Counted from the first letter of the stretch, positions 44,864 through 54,034 are shown. The stretch is 64,000 nt of DNA from Limosilactobacillus oris (GCF_025311495.1 NZ_CP104398.1:62001-126000); one strand, 5' to 3'. A program made the numbers and translations. Notes: generated by a model not told the origin, from the letters alone.

Positions 44864-46021
44864 ATGAAGATTGGAATTGATAAGCTCGCTTTTGCAACTA
44901 CGGATAAGTACATGGACCTGCGGGAACTAGCAGCTGCCCGCAAGGTTGACCCTGACAAGTACACAATCGGAATTGGCCAGGACCTGCAAGCGGTTGTCCC
45001 GCCAACTCAGGATATCGTAACGCTTGCCGCCGCTGCTGCTCAAAAGCTGCTTACGCCAGCAATCGCCAAACGCATTTCGACCGTGATTGTAGCTACGGAA
45101 TCAGGCATTGATAACTCGAAGGCCGCGGCGATTTACGTAAAGCAGCTGCTGGGACTAGGGGACTTCGTGCGCACAGTAGAATTAAAGGAAGCCTGTTACT
45201 CGGCCACCGCGGGTTTGCAGTTTGCACGGGGAATTGTGGCCTTGAACCCGCAGGAAGAAGTGCTGGTCATTGCGGCTGACATTGCCCGTTATGGGTTAAA
45301 TACACCAGGCGAGGTAACCCAGGGGGCCGGTGCGGTAGCGATGATAGTGAGTCAAAACCCACGGGTCCTGGCAATTGAGGACACCAGCGTCAGCCTGACG
45401 AAGGACATTATGGACTTCTGGCGGCCACTATACGCTACCGAAGCCTTCGTTGACGGGAAGTATTCGACTAGTGTCTACATCGACTGCTTCCGGGAAGTCC
45501 TAACTAGGTATCAGCAACTAACCGGCCGTCCGCTTGCTGACTTTAGCGCATTGCTTTTCCACCTGCCGTTTACGAAAATGGGCAAGAAGGCCTTAGAGGC
45601 AGTGTTAGGCGACCGGGCGGATGCAACTGCTGAGCGCTTTCGCCGGGCACTAGCAGCCAGTCAGGCAGCCTGCCGCCAGGTCGGCAACTTATACACCGGT
45701 TCATTATATCTGGCCTTAATGTCCTACCTCCAAAACGGTGAAGCCCAGGCTGGCGACCGGCTTGGACTGTTTAGTTATGGTTCGGGAGCGGAGGGAGAAT
45801 TCTTTACTGGAATTTTACAGCCCGACTTTGCTGATTATGTATTACCACTTAGCTCAGCCTTGCGGGACCGCCAGCAAGTTTCTGTTGCTGAATATGAGCG
45901 TCTTTTCAACCAGCAGCTGGGGATGACTGCGGAAGACGTTAATTTTAGTACAGAAGGCGACTCCGCACCCTTTGTGCTGGCCGGGCAAAAGGATCACCAG
46001 CGCCAATATCGGGCTAACTAA
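44864..46021 (+). CDS. mvaS: Hydroxymethylglutaryl-CoA synthase
   Basis: Mevalonate-pathway entry: acetyl-CoA plus acetoacetyl-CoA to HMG-CoA, supplying isoprenoids such as the undecaprenyl carrier made by UppS at 53256. 385 residues. The catalytic Cys is in ELKEACYSATAGLQ, the catalytic His in LLFHLPFTKMGKKAL, and the Glu in ATESGIDNSKA. N-terminal MKIGIDKLAFATTDKYMDL is canonical. It starts three bases after rnhA. Confidence 0.95.
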   Translation: MKIGIDKLAFATTDKYMDLRELAAARKVDPDKYTIGIGQDLQAVVPPTQDIVTLAAAAAQKLLTPAIAKRISTVIVATESGIDNSKAAAIYVKQLLGLGDFVRTVELKEACYSATAGLQFARGIVALNPQEEVLVIAADIARYGLNTPGEVTQGAGAVAMIVSQNPRVLAIEDTSVSLTKDIMDFWRPLYATEAFVDGKYSTSVYIDCFREVLTRYQQLTGRPLADFSALLFHLPFTKMGKKALEAVLGDRADATAERFRRALAASQAACRQVGNLYTGSLYLALMSYLQNGEAQAGDRLGLFSYGSGAEGEFFTGILQPDFADYVLPLSSALRDRQQVSVAEYERLFNQQLGMTAEDVNFSTEGDSAPFVLAGQKDHQRQYRAN

Positions 46022-46041
46022 GCAAAAAATAGGAGAGGGAT

Positions 46042-46089
46042 AAAACGGTTGCGTTTGGTTGGAAAATCAAACCCAGCCGTTTGCTTTTG
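46042..46089 (+). terminator. Terminator of mvaS
   Basis: AAACGGTTGCGTTTGGTT pairs imperfectly with AATCAAACCCAGCCGTTT, then GCTTTTG. Confidence 0.7.
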
Positions 46090-46093
46090 CCTG

Positions 46094-46200
46094 AGCGGCT
46101 AGTTGCAAATTAGTTTTAAAAATAACAATGAGGCTGGGAGAAAAGGTTGCTTTCTCACCAGCCTCGTGCTAGTTTTCAATAATTACAAAGGTCACGTGGC
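46094..46200. repeat. Dispersed intergenic repeat, copy D (half-copies flanking one hairpin)
   Basis: A central hairpin GAGGCTGG (46130)/CCAGCCTC (46158-46165) is flanked on the left by an inverted half (GTTATTTTTAAAACTAATTTGC on the - strand) and on the right by GTGCTAGTTTTCAATAATTAC. The remaining 285-base mvaS-lexA gap has nothing else I can name. Confidence 0.5.
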
Positions 46201-46306
46201 AAACCTCCAGGCTGACTTTGTCAAGGTAGGTAATTTGCCGCCGGACGCTAGTCATTCATGTCAGGCAAGGAGGTTATTCCCTATTTTCCCCCGTCTTTTG
46301 AGGTGT

Positions 46307-46930
46307 TTAAAAAATGTTATCCCGGAAAAGGCCAACGACCCGGCCGAGGATTCTAACATTCTTAAGATAAATGGGGTCCATCGTATCATTTTCCGGTTGG
46401 AGACGGAAGCGGTCTTTTTCCTTGAAGAACCGCTTGCAGGTGGCCTCGTTGTCCTCGTTCATGGCAATGACAATATCACCGTTTTTGGCGGTTGACTGTT
46501 TCCGGACGATCACCTGGTCGCCGTTAAGGATTCCCGCCTTAATCATACTGGTTCCCCGAATGGTCAGCATGTACAGGTCGTTATTATCCTGAATCGATGG
46601 TGGGATGGGGAAGTAGTCGGTGGCGTCCTCCACGGCCAGAATTGGCTGTCCGGCGGTAACCACCCCTAGCAAGGGAATCTTTGTCTGCAGGGGCTTTACG
46701 CCGAGAAGGTCGAACCCCTTGGGCGTAATTTCCAGTGCCCGGGGCTTGGAGGGGTCTTTTTGGAGGAAACCGCCCTCGATTAGGCGGTTGATGTGTCCAT
46801 GAACCGTCGACGTGGACGAAAGACCGACCGCACTGCAAATTTCACGCACGGTCGGTGGGTAGCCGTGTTCGGTCACTGCTTTGTGAATATAATTGAGGAC
46901 CGCTAATTGTTTATTTTTTACTGGCTTCAT
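46307..46930 (-). CDS. lexA: SOS repressor LexA
   Basis: Represses DNA-damage genes until RecA filaments trigger its self-cleavage. 207 residues. N-terminal winged helix (about 1-65, [18 protein letters not shown] recognition region), the scissile Ala-Gly in [10 protein letters not shown], catalytic Ser in [10 protein letters not shown] and Lys in [11 protein letters not shown] LexA operator lies upstream at 46993, so autoregulation is likely. Its 3' end faces mvaS. Confidence 0.96.
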   Translation of the reverse strand: MKPVKNKQLAVLNYIHKAVTEHGYPPTVREICSAVGLSSTSTVHGHINRLIEGGFLQKDPSKPRALEITPKGFDLLGVKPLQTKIPLLGVVTAGQPILAVEDATDYFPIPPSIQDNNDLYMLTIRGTSMIKAGILNGDQVIVRKQSTAKNGDIVIAMNEDNEATCKRFFKEKDRFRLQPENDTMDPIYLKNVRILGRVVGLFRDNIF

Positions 46931-46992
46931 TATGCCAACACCTCATTAAAAATAGTATTATAATAAAGAATATCATAGTTTGTGCCGAACTT

Positions 46993-47006
46993 CAAACACA
47001 CGTTCG
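46993..47006. promoter_or_regulatory. LexA (SOS) operator
   Basis: CAAACACACGTTCG matches the Gram-positive SOS box CGAACRNRYGTTCG at 13 of 14 positions. It lies 62 bases upstream of the lexA start and three bases before the -35 of the rightward promoter, so it may control both directions. Confidence 0.8.
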
Positions 47007-47009
47007 CAA

Positions 47010-47037
47010 TTGACAAACTTTGACATTAACTTAAAAT
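47010..47037 (+). promoter_or_regulatory. Rightward promoter next to the LexA box
   Basis: TTGACA (47010-47015), 16 bases, TAAAAT (47032-47037). A second TTGACA occurs at 47020. It would give a leader of about 200 bases for the DUF896 gene. Confidence 0.6.
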
Positions 47038-47249
47038 GAGAGTGTGCTAGAACCAGCCTGTTTAGTTCGTCGTAGCTGCCTTTGCAAGAATGGTTGCGAC
47101 ATGCAGCAAGTCTATTTTGGGCAACCTGGCTGCGAGTTTGCGCTGCAACACTGTTATTTTTAAACCAGGGGGATTTCACCCCATGTTAAAGCCGACCAGG
47201 TTGCTGGATAATTTTCATTTAACTGAATTACGATTGGAGGGTAAAAATT

Positions 47250-47501
47250 ATGGCTGAATCCGCAGAACAAGAAAAGTTATTGAAACGGATCAATGAACTG
47301 GCTCACAAAAATAAAAAAGAAGGGTTAACCGAGGCGGAAACACGTGAACGTGAGCGTCTTCGCCGGGAATACATTAAAAACTTCCGGGAAATGATGCGTA
47401 GTAACATTGAAATGATGCGTATCTATGATAAAGAGGGCAATGAAGTTACTCCGGAAAAAGTCCGGGAAGTTCAACGTAAAAAGGGCCTGCGTGATGATTA
47501 A
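47250..47501 (+). CDS. DUF896 (YnzC/UPF0291) family protein
   Basis: 83-residue charged cytoplasmic protein, two-helix hairpin fold expected. Family pattern: LLKRINELAHKNKKEGLTEAE, ERERLRREYIKNFRE, and a conserved C-terminal VREVQRKKGLRDD. In Bacillus the ynzC gene lies in the SOS-induced yneA-yneB-ynzC set beside lexA. Here lexA, the SOS box and this gene remain, but no yneA or yneB is seen. GGAGGG precedes ATG 47250. Function unknown. Confidence 0.9.
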   Translation: MAESAEQEKLLKRINELAHKNKKEGLTEAETRERERLRREYIKNFREMMRSNIEMMRIYDKEGNEVTPEKVREVQRKKGLRDD

Positions 47502-47575
47502 ATTGGATTAGCTCTTTTCAATTTATTAACATTCGTGTAATATGAACAAGTAACTATGCAAAGGGGGAAATACTC

Positions 47576-47803
47576 GTGGCGACAACAATTGTATGGGCCA
47601 TTTTAGCCCTATTAGTCGGTCTGCTGGTCGGCTTCTTTGGTGCTCGTAAGTACATGGAAAATTACCTTCGCAACAATCCACCGATTTCTGAGGAAATGCT
47701 GCGGACGATGATGCTCCAAATGGGTCAGAAACCATCCAGCCGGAAGTTGCACCAAATGATGCAATCGATGAAGGCCCAGGCTAAAAAAGCTAACACTAAG
47801 TAA
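47576..47803 (+). CDS. YneF family membrane protein (UPF0154)
   Basis: 75 residues, with an N-terminal membrane helix (about 4-23, [19 protein letters not shown]) followed by a conserved cytoplasmic helix region ([38 protein letters not shown]) and a Lys-rich end. The pattern fits UPF0154/YneF throughout. The ORF begins GTG 47576 after AAGGGGG. Function unknown; it commonly sits near lexA and DUF896 in Bacilli. Confidence 0.9.
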   Translation: MATTIVWAILALLVGLLVGFFGARKYMENYLRNNPPISEEMLRTMMLQMGQKPSSRKLHQMMQSMKAQAKKANTK

Positions 47804-47830
47804 TTTTGACCTGTCCCATAACTAAAAGCA

Positions 47831-47867
47831 GGCCTCCAGCGTTCGACTTTGCCGAGCGTTGGAGGCC
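47831..47867. terminator. Terminator between yneF and plsC, TTCG family
   Basis: GGCCTCCAGCG pairs with CGTTGGAGGCC around TTCGACTTTGCCGAG-type loop bases, then GTTTG. It is a close relative of the hairpin at 5915; both are followed by a TACTGCGCT match. Confidence 0.7.
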
Positions 47868-47896
47868 GTTTGTATACTGCGCTATTATATATGGGG

Positions 47897-48535
47897 TTAG
47901 AAGTCGTCGTTCTTTGGCTTGGGGGGCATGACGTATTTGAAATCCGGGTTGATTTGCTGATCGAGCTGGTCGAACGCGGCTTGCATTTGCGCTTCTAGCT
48001 GGGCTTGATACTTTTCGTCCAGCTTGGTCTTGCGGTCGACGACGATTGGCTTACCAAATGCAATCTGCCGGGGTTGCCGGGTAAAGAGCTTACCGAACGA
48101 GAGTGGTCCCTGGTAGACAGCCGGCACGAGCGGGACGTTTGCCAACTTGGCAATCAGGGTCGCCCCACCCTTGAGCTTCGCTGAATAGCGGGAGCCGCTC
48201 GGGAAAATGATGGTCGAGAGGTCCGACTGACGCAACAGCTTGACCGGTTGCTTGATGGCTGATGGGCCCGGGTGTTTTCGGTCTACCGGATAGGCATTGA
48301 GCGCCCGCAGGAACTTGGCCGCTAGCGGATTCTTAAAGAGCTCTTTTTTGGCCATGAAGCTGAACTTCTTGGGCCAAACTGCGATTGCGATGAGGATCGG
48401 GTCCATCCAGGTCCGGTGTGGGGCGACGATGATGTAATTTCCTTCCGGAAGGTTTTCTCGGTTGTATATTTTAGCCCGCCCGTTAATGAGGGTTAAAAAT
48501 GGGCTAACGATTTTTACTAAGACGGTGTAAAGCAT
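47897..48535 (-). CDS. plsC: 1-acyl-glycerol-3-phosphate acyltransferase family protein
   Basis: Adds the second acyl chain to lysophosphatidate in phospholipid synthesis. 212 residues. Motif I is APHRTWMDPILIA (HxxxxD). Motif III reads FPSGSR where most PlsC proteins have FPEGTR, so the usual Glu is Ser. An N-terminal hydrophobic segment anchors it (LYTVLVKIVSPFLTL). ATG 48535 is chosen because GGAAGA lies just upstream, which removes a 20-residue extension. It is divergent from the methyltransferase gene. Confidence 0.88.
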   Translation of the reverse strand: MLYTVLVKIVSPFLTLINGRAKIYNRENLPEGNYIIVAPHRTWMDPILIAIAVWPKKFSFMAKKELFKNPLAAKFLRALNAYPVDRKHPGPSAIKQPVKLLRQSDLSTIIFPSGSRYSAKLKGGATLIAKLANVPLVPAVYQGPLSFGKLFTRQPRQIAFGKPIVVDRKTKLDEKYQAQLEAQMQAAFDQLDQQINPDFKYVMPPKPKNDDF

Positions 48536-48618
48536 AGCGATTTCTTCCAATCTTTTTAATTTCTTTGTAAAGTATGACGAAAAATAACGCAACATGCAAG
48601 TGGAGGGCGAAAAGTGTC

Positions 48619-49380
48619 ATGAAAAACCAGGCTAACCTATTGAAAGACGATGAGCGAATCGATCAGCTATACAGTAATGATGTGCGGTTAATTCAGAGCC
48701 CGAGCTGCTTTGCCTTTTCACTGGACGCGGTCCTGCTCGCTGACTTTGTTCGCCCCAACCAACGGCAACGGCTGCGGACGGTTGACCTCTGTGCCGGCAA
48801 CGCAGCAATTGGCTTGTTTTTACATGATAAGTTGGGCGGGCAGTTTACCGAAGTGGAACTGCAACCGCGGATTGCGGATATGGCTCGCCGGAGCATCGAA
48901 TTAAACGGCCTGGCGGAGCGGTACCAGGTTCTCAACCTGGATATTGCGGATGTTTTTTCTGTAATTCCGAAGGACTCCGCCGATGTGGTGCTGTGTAACC
49001 CGCCGTATTTTCCGGTGACCGCAAAGAGCCAGAAGAATCCCAACCAGTACTTGGCAATTGCCCGACACGAACTTAAAACCAACTTGGTGACCGTTGCCCG
49101 GCAGATGAGCGGCCTGCTAAAAATGAACGGCCACGGTTACCTGGTTCACCGGCCGGACCGGCTAACGGAAATTTTAACGGTCCTCCAGCAAAACCGGCTG
49201 GTGCCGAAACGTCTCCGTTTAATTTATCCTAAGCCAGGGCGGGAGGCTAACATGGTGCTGATTGAAGTTATTAAGGACGGCAAGGCTGGGGGCTTGAAGG
49301 TTGTCCCACCATTGACGGTCAACGATGCGGCAGGAAATTACCAGTCGGAAGTGAGGAAGCTGTTGTATGGAGAAGAGTAA
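48619..49380 (+). CDS. tRNA1(Val) (adenine(37)-N6)-methyltransferase-like protein
   Basis: SAM-dependent N6-adenine methyltransferase of the TrmN6/YabB type, 253 residues. DLCAGNAAIGLFL is the SAM loop and VLCNPPYF the catalytic NPPY motif. The start ERIDQLYSNDVRLIQS is typical of the family. ATG 48619 with GGAGGG upstream is preferred to 48574, which lies inside the divergent plsC leader. It overlaps the GIY-YIG gene by 14 bases, a conserved pair. The target tRNA is inferred from family. Confidence 0.87.
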   Translation: MKNQANLLKDDERIDQLYSNDVRLIQSPSCFAFSLDAVLLADFVRPNQRQRLRTVDLCAGNAAIGLFLHDKLGGQFTEVELQPRIADMARRSIELNGLAERYQVLNLDIADVFSVIPKDSADVVLCNPPYFPVTAKSQKNPNQYLAIARHELKTNLVTVARQMSGLLKMNGHGYLVHRPDRLTEILTVLQQNRLVPKRLRLIYPKPGREANMVLIEVIKDGKAGGLKVVPPLTVNDAAGNYQSEVRKLLYGEE

Positions 49381-49672
49381 AGATTACTATATCTACGTTC
49401 TCTACTGCGCCGATGACAGCCTTTATTGTGGCTTTACCGATAATGTAGCCCGCCGATTTGCTGCCCACCAGGAGTTTCGAGGAGCCAAGTATACGAAGGT
49501 CAAATCCCGCCACCCGTTGCGGCTGGTTTATAGCGAGCGCTTTAGTAGCAAGCACGACGCACTCAGTGCAGAATACCACTTCAAACACCAGTCCCGGCAA
49601 AAGAAACTGCTTTACCTGTCGCACCACGGGGTCAACCTGGCTTCCTTCGTGCGGTCACGGAAATTTAACTGA
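49367..49672 (+). CDS. GIY-YIG nuclease-domain protein (YazA family)
   Basis: 101 residues containing one GIY-YIG domain: YYIYVLYCADDSLYCGFTD, the catalytic Arg in VARRFAAHQ, and AEYHFKHQSRQKK with the metal-binding Glu. UPF0213-type proteins of this length are widespread in Bacilli; the cellular role is unknown. It starts inside the 3' end of the methyltransferase gene. Confidence 0.9.
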   Translation: MEKSKDYYIYVLYCADDSLYCGFTDNVARRFAAHQEFRGAKYTKVKSRHPLRLVYSERFSSKHDALSAEYHFKHQSRQKKLLYLSHHGVNLASFVRSRKFN

Positions 49673-49688
49673 TTAGTGGCTGAAAGAC

Positions 49689-49717
49689 TTGTCAAGTACG
49701 GGGCTTTTTTGTATACT
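49689..49717 (+). promoter_or_regulatory. rpsB promoter
   Basis: TTGTCA (49689-49694), 17 bases, TATACT (49712-49717). Confidence 0.78.
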
Positions 49718-49741
49718 ATTATTCGGTGTTTAATAACATAT

Positions 49742-49832
49742 AACACACCCGTGCCGATAAGTGGGGATGTGCCTAACTTTTGTCAGGTTCCGCACTTAGC
49801 TGACGCCCGGGGAGGAAAAAACATTTTGGAGG
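49742..49832 (+). promoter_or_regulatory. Structured rpsB leader
   Basis: GTGC (49769)/GCAC (49792) encloses CCTAAC-TTTT-GTCAGG. CCCG (49748) may pair with CGGG (49808), covering an early GGGGAGG that precedes the true TTGGAGG ribosome site. S2 autoregulation by this RNA is inferred from the position only. Confidence 0.5.
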
Positions 49833-49842
49833 TATAACACTA

Positions 49843-50631
49843 ATGTCTGTTGTTACTATGAAGCAATTGCTTGAAGCTGGTGTTCACTTCGGTCACCAGA
49901 CTCGTCGTTGGAACCCAAAGATGGAAGAATACATCTTCACTGAACGTAACGGTATCTACATCATCGACTTACAGAAGACTGTTAAGCTGATTGATACTGC
50001 TTACGACTACATGAAGAATGTTGCTGCTGATGGCGGTGTGGTTCTCTTTGTTGGTACCAAGAAGCAAGCTCAAGACTCAATCGAAGAAGAAGCCACTCGT
50101 GCTGGTCAATACTACGTTAACCACCGTTGGTTAGGTGGTACCCTGACCAACTGGAAGACAATCCAATCCCGGATTGCTCGTCTGAAGGAATTGAAGAAGA
50201 TGGCTGAAGACGGGACTTTCGATGTCCTTCCTAAGAAGGAAGTTGCTGTTTTAACTAAGCAACGCGAAAAGTTGGAACGGTTCCTCGGTGGGATCGAAGA
50301 CATGCCACGGATCCCGGATGTTCTGTTCATCGTTGACCCTCACAAGGAACAAATTGCGGTTAAGGAAGCTCAAAAGCTGCACATTCCAATCGTTGCAATG
50401 GTTGACACCAACACCGACCCAGACGACATTGACTACGTTATCCCTTCAAACGATGACGCTATCCGTGCCGTTCGTCTGATCACTTCCAAGATGGCAGATG
50501 CAATTGTCGAAGGTAAGCAGGGTCAAGATGATGCTCAACAAGCAGAAGCTGCTGCCGACGAAAACGCCGAAGAAGAAACTGTTAGTGAAGATTCATTGAA
50601 GAACCTGAAGAACAGTGTTGAAGGCAAGTAA
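49843..50631 (+). CDS. rpsB: Ribosomal protein S2
   Basis: Late-assembling 30S protein, 262 residues. It starts [20 protein letters not shown], and has the signatures [28 protein letters not shown] and [13 protein letters not shown]. The C-terminal 35 residues are an acidic, Gln/Glu/Ala-rich tail common in lactobacilli. Strong codon bias. A terminator-like hairpin separates it from tsf, probably giving less downstream transcript. Confidence 0.97.
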   Translation: MSVVTMKQLLEAGVHFGHQTRRWNPKMEEYIFTERNGIYIIDLQKTVKLIDTAYDYMKNVAADGGVVLFVGTKKQAQDSIEEEATRAGQYYVNHRWLGGTLTNWKTIQSRIARLKELKKMAEDGTFDVLPKKEVAVLTKQREKLERFLGGIEDMPRIPDVLFIVDPHKEQIAVKEAQKLHIPIVAMVDTNTDPDDIDYVIPSNDDAIRAVRLITSKMADAIVEGKQGQDDAQQAEAAADENAEEETVSEDSLKNLKNSVEGK

Positions 50632-50649
50632 TATAACCGATTAATACTT

Positions 50650-50703
50650 GGGCTGTTTTGTGTTATGGACCATTGTGGCCCTAAGTACAAACAGCCCTTT
50701 TTT
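50650..50703 (+). terminator. Hairpin terminator or attenuator between rpsB and tsf
   Basis: GGGCTGTTT pairs with AAACAGCCC with a 30-base loop, then TTTTTT. Confidence 0.8.
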
Positions 50704-50738
50704 AGCAAAGATCTTAAAATTAAAGGAGAGAGTTAGTA

Positions 50739-51614
50739 ATGGCTGAAATCAAAGCTGCTCAAGTTATGCAATTACGTAAGAAGTCCGGTGCCGGCATTAT
50801 GGATGCTAAGAAGGCCTTAGTTGCCAGCGATGGTGACATGGACAAGGCCATGGATTACCTTCGTGAAAAGGGAATCGCCAAGGCTGCCAAGAAGAGCGAC
50901 CGGGTTGCTGCCGAAGGGTTAGCAGAAATTGCCGTTAATGGTAATACTGCAGCCATCGTTGAATTGAACTCCGAAACGGACTTCGTTGCGGCTAGTGATC
51001 CCTTCAAGGACCTCTTGAAGAAGGTTACTGAATTAATCAGTGAAAACAAGCCAGCTAACGTTGAAGAAGCTCTGGCCATCAAGACTGACAACGGGACTTT
51101 GAACGATGACATCATCGCTACTACCCAAAAGACTGGTGAAAAGGTTAGTCTGCGCCGGTTTGCCGTTGTAGAAAAGGATGACGGCGACAGCTTCGGTGCA
51201 TACCTGCACCAAGGTGGTCAAATTGCTGCCCTGGTTGTTCTGGAAGGTGCTGACGAAGCAACCGCCAAGGACGTTGCAATGCACGTTGCCGCTATTAACC
51301 CTGAATTCATGACCCGTGATGACGTTTCCCAAGACCGTTTGGACCACGAACGGGCAATCTTCAAGGAAGAAACGCTCAACGAAGGTAAGCCAGCTAAGAT
51401 CGTCGACAAGATTGTTGAAGGTCGGTTGAACAAGTTCTTATCCCAAATCTGCCTTGCTGACCAAGAGTTCGTTAAGGATTCCGACAAGACCGTTGCTGAA
51501 TACGTTAAGGATAACGGCGGGAAGCTGAAGTCCTTCATTCGTTACGAAGTCGGCGAGGGAATCGAAAAGAAGCAAGACGACTTTGCACAAGAAGTTAAGG
51601 ACCAAATGAACTAA
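50739..51614 (+). CDS. tsf: Elongation factor Ts
   Basis: Guanine-nucleotide exchange factor for EF-Tu (tuf at 29695). 291 residues. N-terminal UBA-like domain ([19 protein letters not shown]), the EF-Tu contact [13 protein letters not shown], and two dimerisation-like subdomains ([30 protein letters not shown]). AAAGGAGAG precedes ATG 50739. It is followed by its own terminator. Confidence 0.97.
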   Translation: MAEIKAAQVMQLRKKSGAGIMDAKKALVASDGDMDKAMDYLREKGIAKAAKKSDRVAAEGLAEIAVNGNTAAIVELNSETDFVAASDPFKDLLKKVTELISENKPANVEEALAIKTDNGTLNDDIIATTQKTGEKVSLRRFAVVEKDDGDSFGAYLHQGGQIAALVVLEGADEATAKDVAMHVAAINPEFMTRDDVSQDRLDHERAIFKEETLNEGKPAKIVDKIVEGRLNKFLSQICLADQEFVKDSDKTVAEYVKDNGGKLKSFIRYEVGEGIEKKQDDFAQEVKDQMN

Positions 51615-51631
51615 GCGTTCGGTTGGCTACG

Positions 51632-52410
<779 letters not shown>

Positions 52411-52412
52411 CA

Positions 52413-52973
52413 ATGGCATCAAGCAAAGAAATCTTAAACGATGCAAAACAGAAGATGAAGAAGTCGGGTGACGCGTTACAGCGGAGCCTGGCGGATATTC
52501 GGGCCGGGCAGGCCAATGCCAGCCTACTGAACTCAGTGAAGGTCGAATACTACGGAGCACCGACACCGTTAAACCAAGTGGCGTCGATTACGATTCCGGA
52601 AGCACGTCAATTGCTGATTACGCCATATGACGAGAGCATTCTGGAAGAAATTGAAAAATCAATTTACGCTTCGAACCTCGGCTTGACACCGCAGAACGAC
52701 GGTAGTGCAATTCGGCTGATTATTCCGCAATTGACGGAAGACCGGCGAAAGGAACTGGTCAAGGACGTAAAGGCGGAATTAGAAAAGGCCAAGGTTGCTA
52801 TCCGCAACGTTCGTCGTGAAGCCATGGATGACCTCAAGAAAGGGAACAAGAACGGCGATTTCAACGATGATGAATTCCATGATCTGGAAAAGCAGGTTCA
52901 AAACGAAACCGATGCTGGGATCAAGAATTTGGAAGACATCGCTGCGGCGAAGGAAAAAGAACTATTGCAATAA
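52413..52973 (+). CDS. frr: Ribosome recycling factor
   Basis: Splits post-termination ribosomes with EF-G. 186 residues. Family signatures: [33 protein letters not shown], and [18 protein letters not shown] near the hinge. The C-terminal helix is charged and ends [10 protein letters not shown]. Same operon as pyrH; the terminator at 52988 follows. Confidence 0.97.
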   Translation: MASSKEILNDAKQKMKKSGDALQRSLADIRAGQANASLLNSVKVEYYGAPTPLNQVASITIPEARQLLITPYDESILEEIEKSIYASNLGLTPQNDGSAIRLIIPQLTEDRRKELVKDVKAELEKAKVAIRNVRREAMDDLKKGNKNGDFNDDEFHDLEKQVQNETDAGIKNLEDIAAAKEKELLQ

Positions 52974-52987
52974 CGTAATTAGTTGTG

Positions 52988-53013
52988 GAGGCCGAGGACT
53001 AACTCAGCCTCTT
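52988..53013 (+). terminator. Terminator of frr
   Basis: GAGGCCGAG pairs with CTCAGCCTC around GACTAA; only TT follows. It is the left end of repeat copy E. Confidence 0.65.
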
Positions 53014-53110
53014 AGCTATTTTAAAGCTGAAAATGCACCAGCGTGGTAGCCAATTGGCGGGTCGAACACTGATAAAACAGGGCTTGACCACTCCCCAATA
53101 GACTAGCTGC
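52988..53110 (+). repeat. Dispersed intergenic repeat, copy E
   Basis: The hairpin is followed by GCTATTTTAAAGCTGAAAAT, then CACCAGCGTGGTAGC, then GGCGGGTCGAACACTGATAAA. The last part matches GGCAGGTCAGATGTTGATAAA in copy B. Confidence 0.62.
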
Positions 53111-53117
53111 GCGTCGA

Positions 53118-53163
53118 TGGAGGTGGGACGACGAACTAGTCAGGCTTGTTCTGTCCCGCCCTC
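53118..53163. terminator. Hairpin with GACGAA arm upstream of uppS
   Basis: GGAGGTGGGACGACGAAC pairs with mismatches with TTGTTCTGTCCCGCCCTC, then TTTC. It is related to the hairpins at 5858 and 34671. Confidence 0.6.
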
Positions 53164-53170
53164 TTTCAAA

Positions 53171-53199
53171 TTGTATTTTATTCGTAGGAGCTTTATAAT
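53171..53199 (+). promoter_or_regulatory. uppS promoter
   Basis: TTGTAT (53171-53176), 17 bases, TATAAT (53194-53199). It probably drives uppS-cdsA-rseP-proS. Confidence 0.75.
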
Positions 53200-53255
53200 A
53201 AATTAGCGTTTATTTTTGAATGGCAAAGACACGCTAATAGATGGAGGAAAAAAGA

Positions 53256-54020
53256 TTGTTCGCAAAAAAGGATCCCGTTAGTGAAAACATGGCGATTGAT
53301 ATGGAGCGCATTCCTCACCATATCGCCATCATTATGGACGGCAATGGCCGGTGGGCGCAAAAACGCCACTTGCCACGGGTTGCGGGCCACAAGCAGGGAA
53401 TGCAGACCGTGAAAACAATTACGATTGCGGCCAGTAATTTGGGGGTGAAGGTGCTCACCCTCTATGCCTTTTCGACCGAAAATTGGAAGCGGCCCTCAAG
53501 TGAGGTTAACTACCTCATGCAGTTACCAATCCGCTTCTTCTCGACCTTCGTGCCTGACCTGGTGAAGAATAATGTGCGGGTAATGGTGATGGGAGACATT
53601 CAGCGCCTCCCGGCCAAGACGCAGCAAGCGGTTAACGATGCGGTTGCGGATACGGCTAATTGTGACGGAATGGTGTTGAACTTTGCCCTTAATTACGGCA
53701 GCCGAGATGAAATTACCCGTGCCGTTCAGGAGGTGGCTGCTGCCGTTCAGGCGGGAACCATTTCCCCAGAGGCAATTGATGAGGAACTGGTTAGTCAGCA
53801 CTTAATGACGGCACCGCTTGGTGAATTCGCTGACCCGGATTTATTGATTCGGACGAGTGGTGAAGAGCGAATCAGTAATTTTCTTCTTTGGCAACTGGCG
53901 TATAGTGAATTAGAATTCGTCCCCGAACACTGGCCGGACTTTGACGCGGAGTCGTTAAAGCGGGCAATTATAGAATTTCAGGGACGCCACCGGCGGTTCG
54001 GTGGTTTAAAAAATGAATAG
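53256..54020 (+). CDS. uppS: Isoprenyl transferase (undecaprenyl diphosphate synthase)
   Basis: Builds C55 undecaprenyl diphosphate, the lipid carrier for peptidoglycan. 254 residues from TTG 53256, with GGAGG (53243-53247) eight bases upstream; the in-frame ATG 53241 overlaps that ribosome site and cannot use it. Catalytic motif IIMDGNGRWAQKR, then HKQGMQTVK, YAFSTENWKRP, LNYGSRDEI and LLIRTSGEERISNF. cdsA follows 14 bases later. Confidence 0.95.
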   Translation: MFAKKDPVSENMAIDMERIPHHIAIIMDGNGRWAQKRHLPRVAGHKQGMQTVKTITIAASNLGVKVLTLYAFSTENWKRPSSEVNYLMQLPIRFFSTFVPDLVKNNVRVMVMGDIQRLPAKTQQAVNDAVADTANCDGMVLNFALNYGSRDEITRAVQEVAAAVQAGTISPEAIDEELVSQHLMTAPLGEFADPDLLIRTSGEERISNFLLWQLAYSELEFVPEHWPDFDAESLKRAIIEFQGRHRRFGGLKNE

Positions 54021-54034
54021 GAGCGGGTGGTAAC

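Larger units (their letters stand above)
46931..47249. other. 319-base lexA-DUF896 intergenic region with structured stretch
   Basis: Holds the lexA promoter side (TATAAT on the - strand near 46960), the LexA operator, a + strand promoter, then about 200 bases before the next gene. In that stretch GCAACCTGG (47121-47129) can pair either with GGTTGC (47092-47097) or with CCAGGTTGC (47196-47204). A GGGG/CCCC hairpin lies at 47168-47182. No convincing gene. Confidence 0.55.

Noticed and set aside
46103-46495. 130-codon + strand ORF after mvaS
   Set aside because: Its first half lies in repeat copy D and the rest is antisense to the certain lexA gene.
46973-47179. 68-codon - strand ORF over the LexA box
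   Set aside because: It covers the lexA promoter and operator, lacks a ribosome site, and resembles no protein I know.
47090-47257. Possible 55-codon ORF upstream of DUF896, considered as a yneA substitute
   Set aside because: No ribosome site, no membrane segment or LysM domain, and it runs over the DUF896 start in another frame. Chance is more likely.
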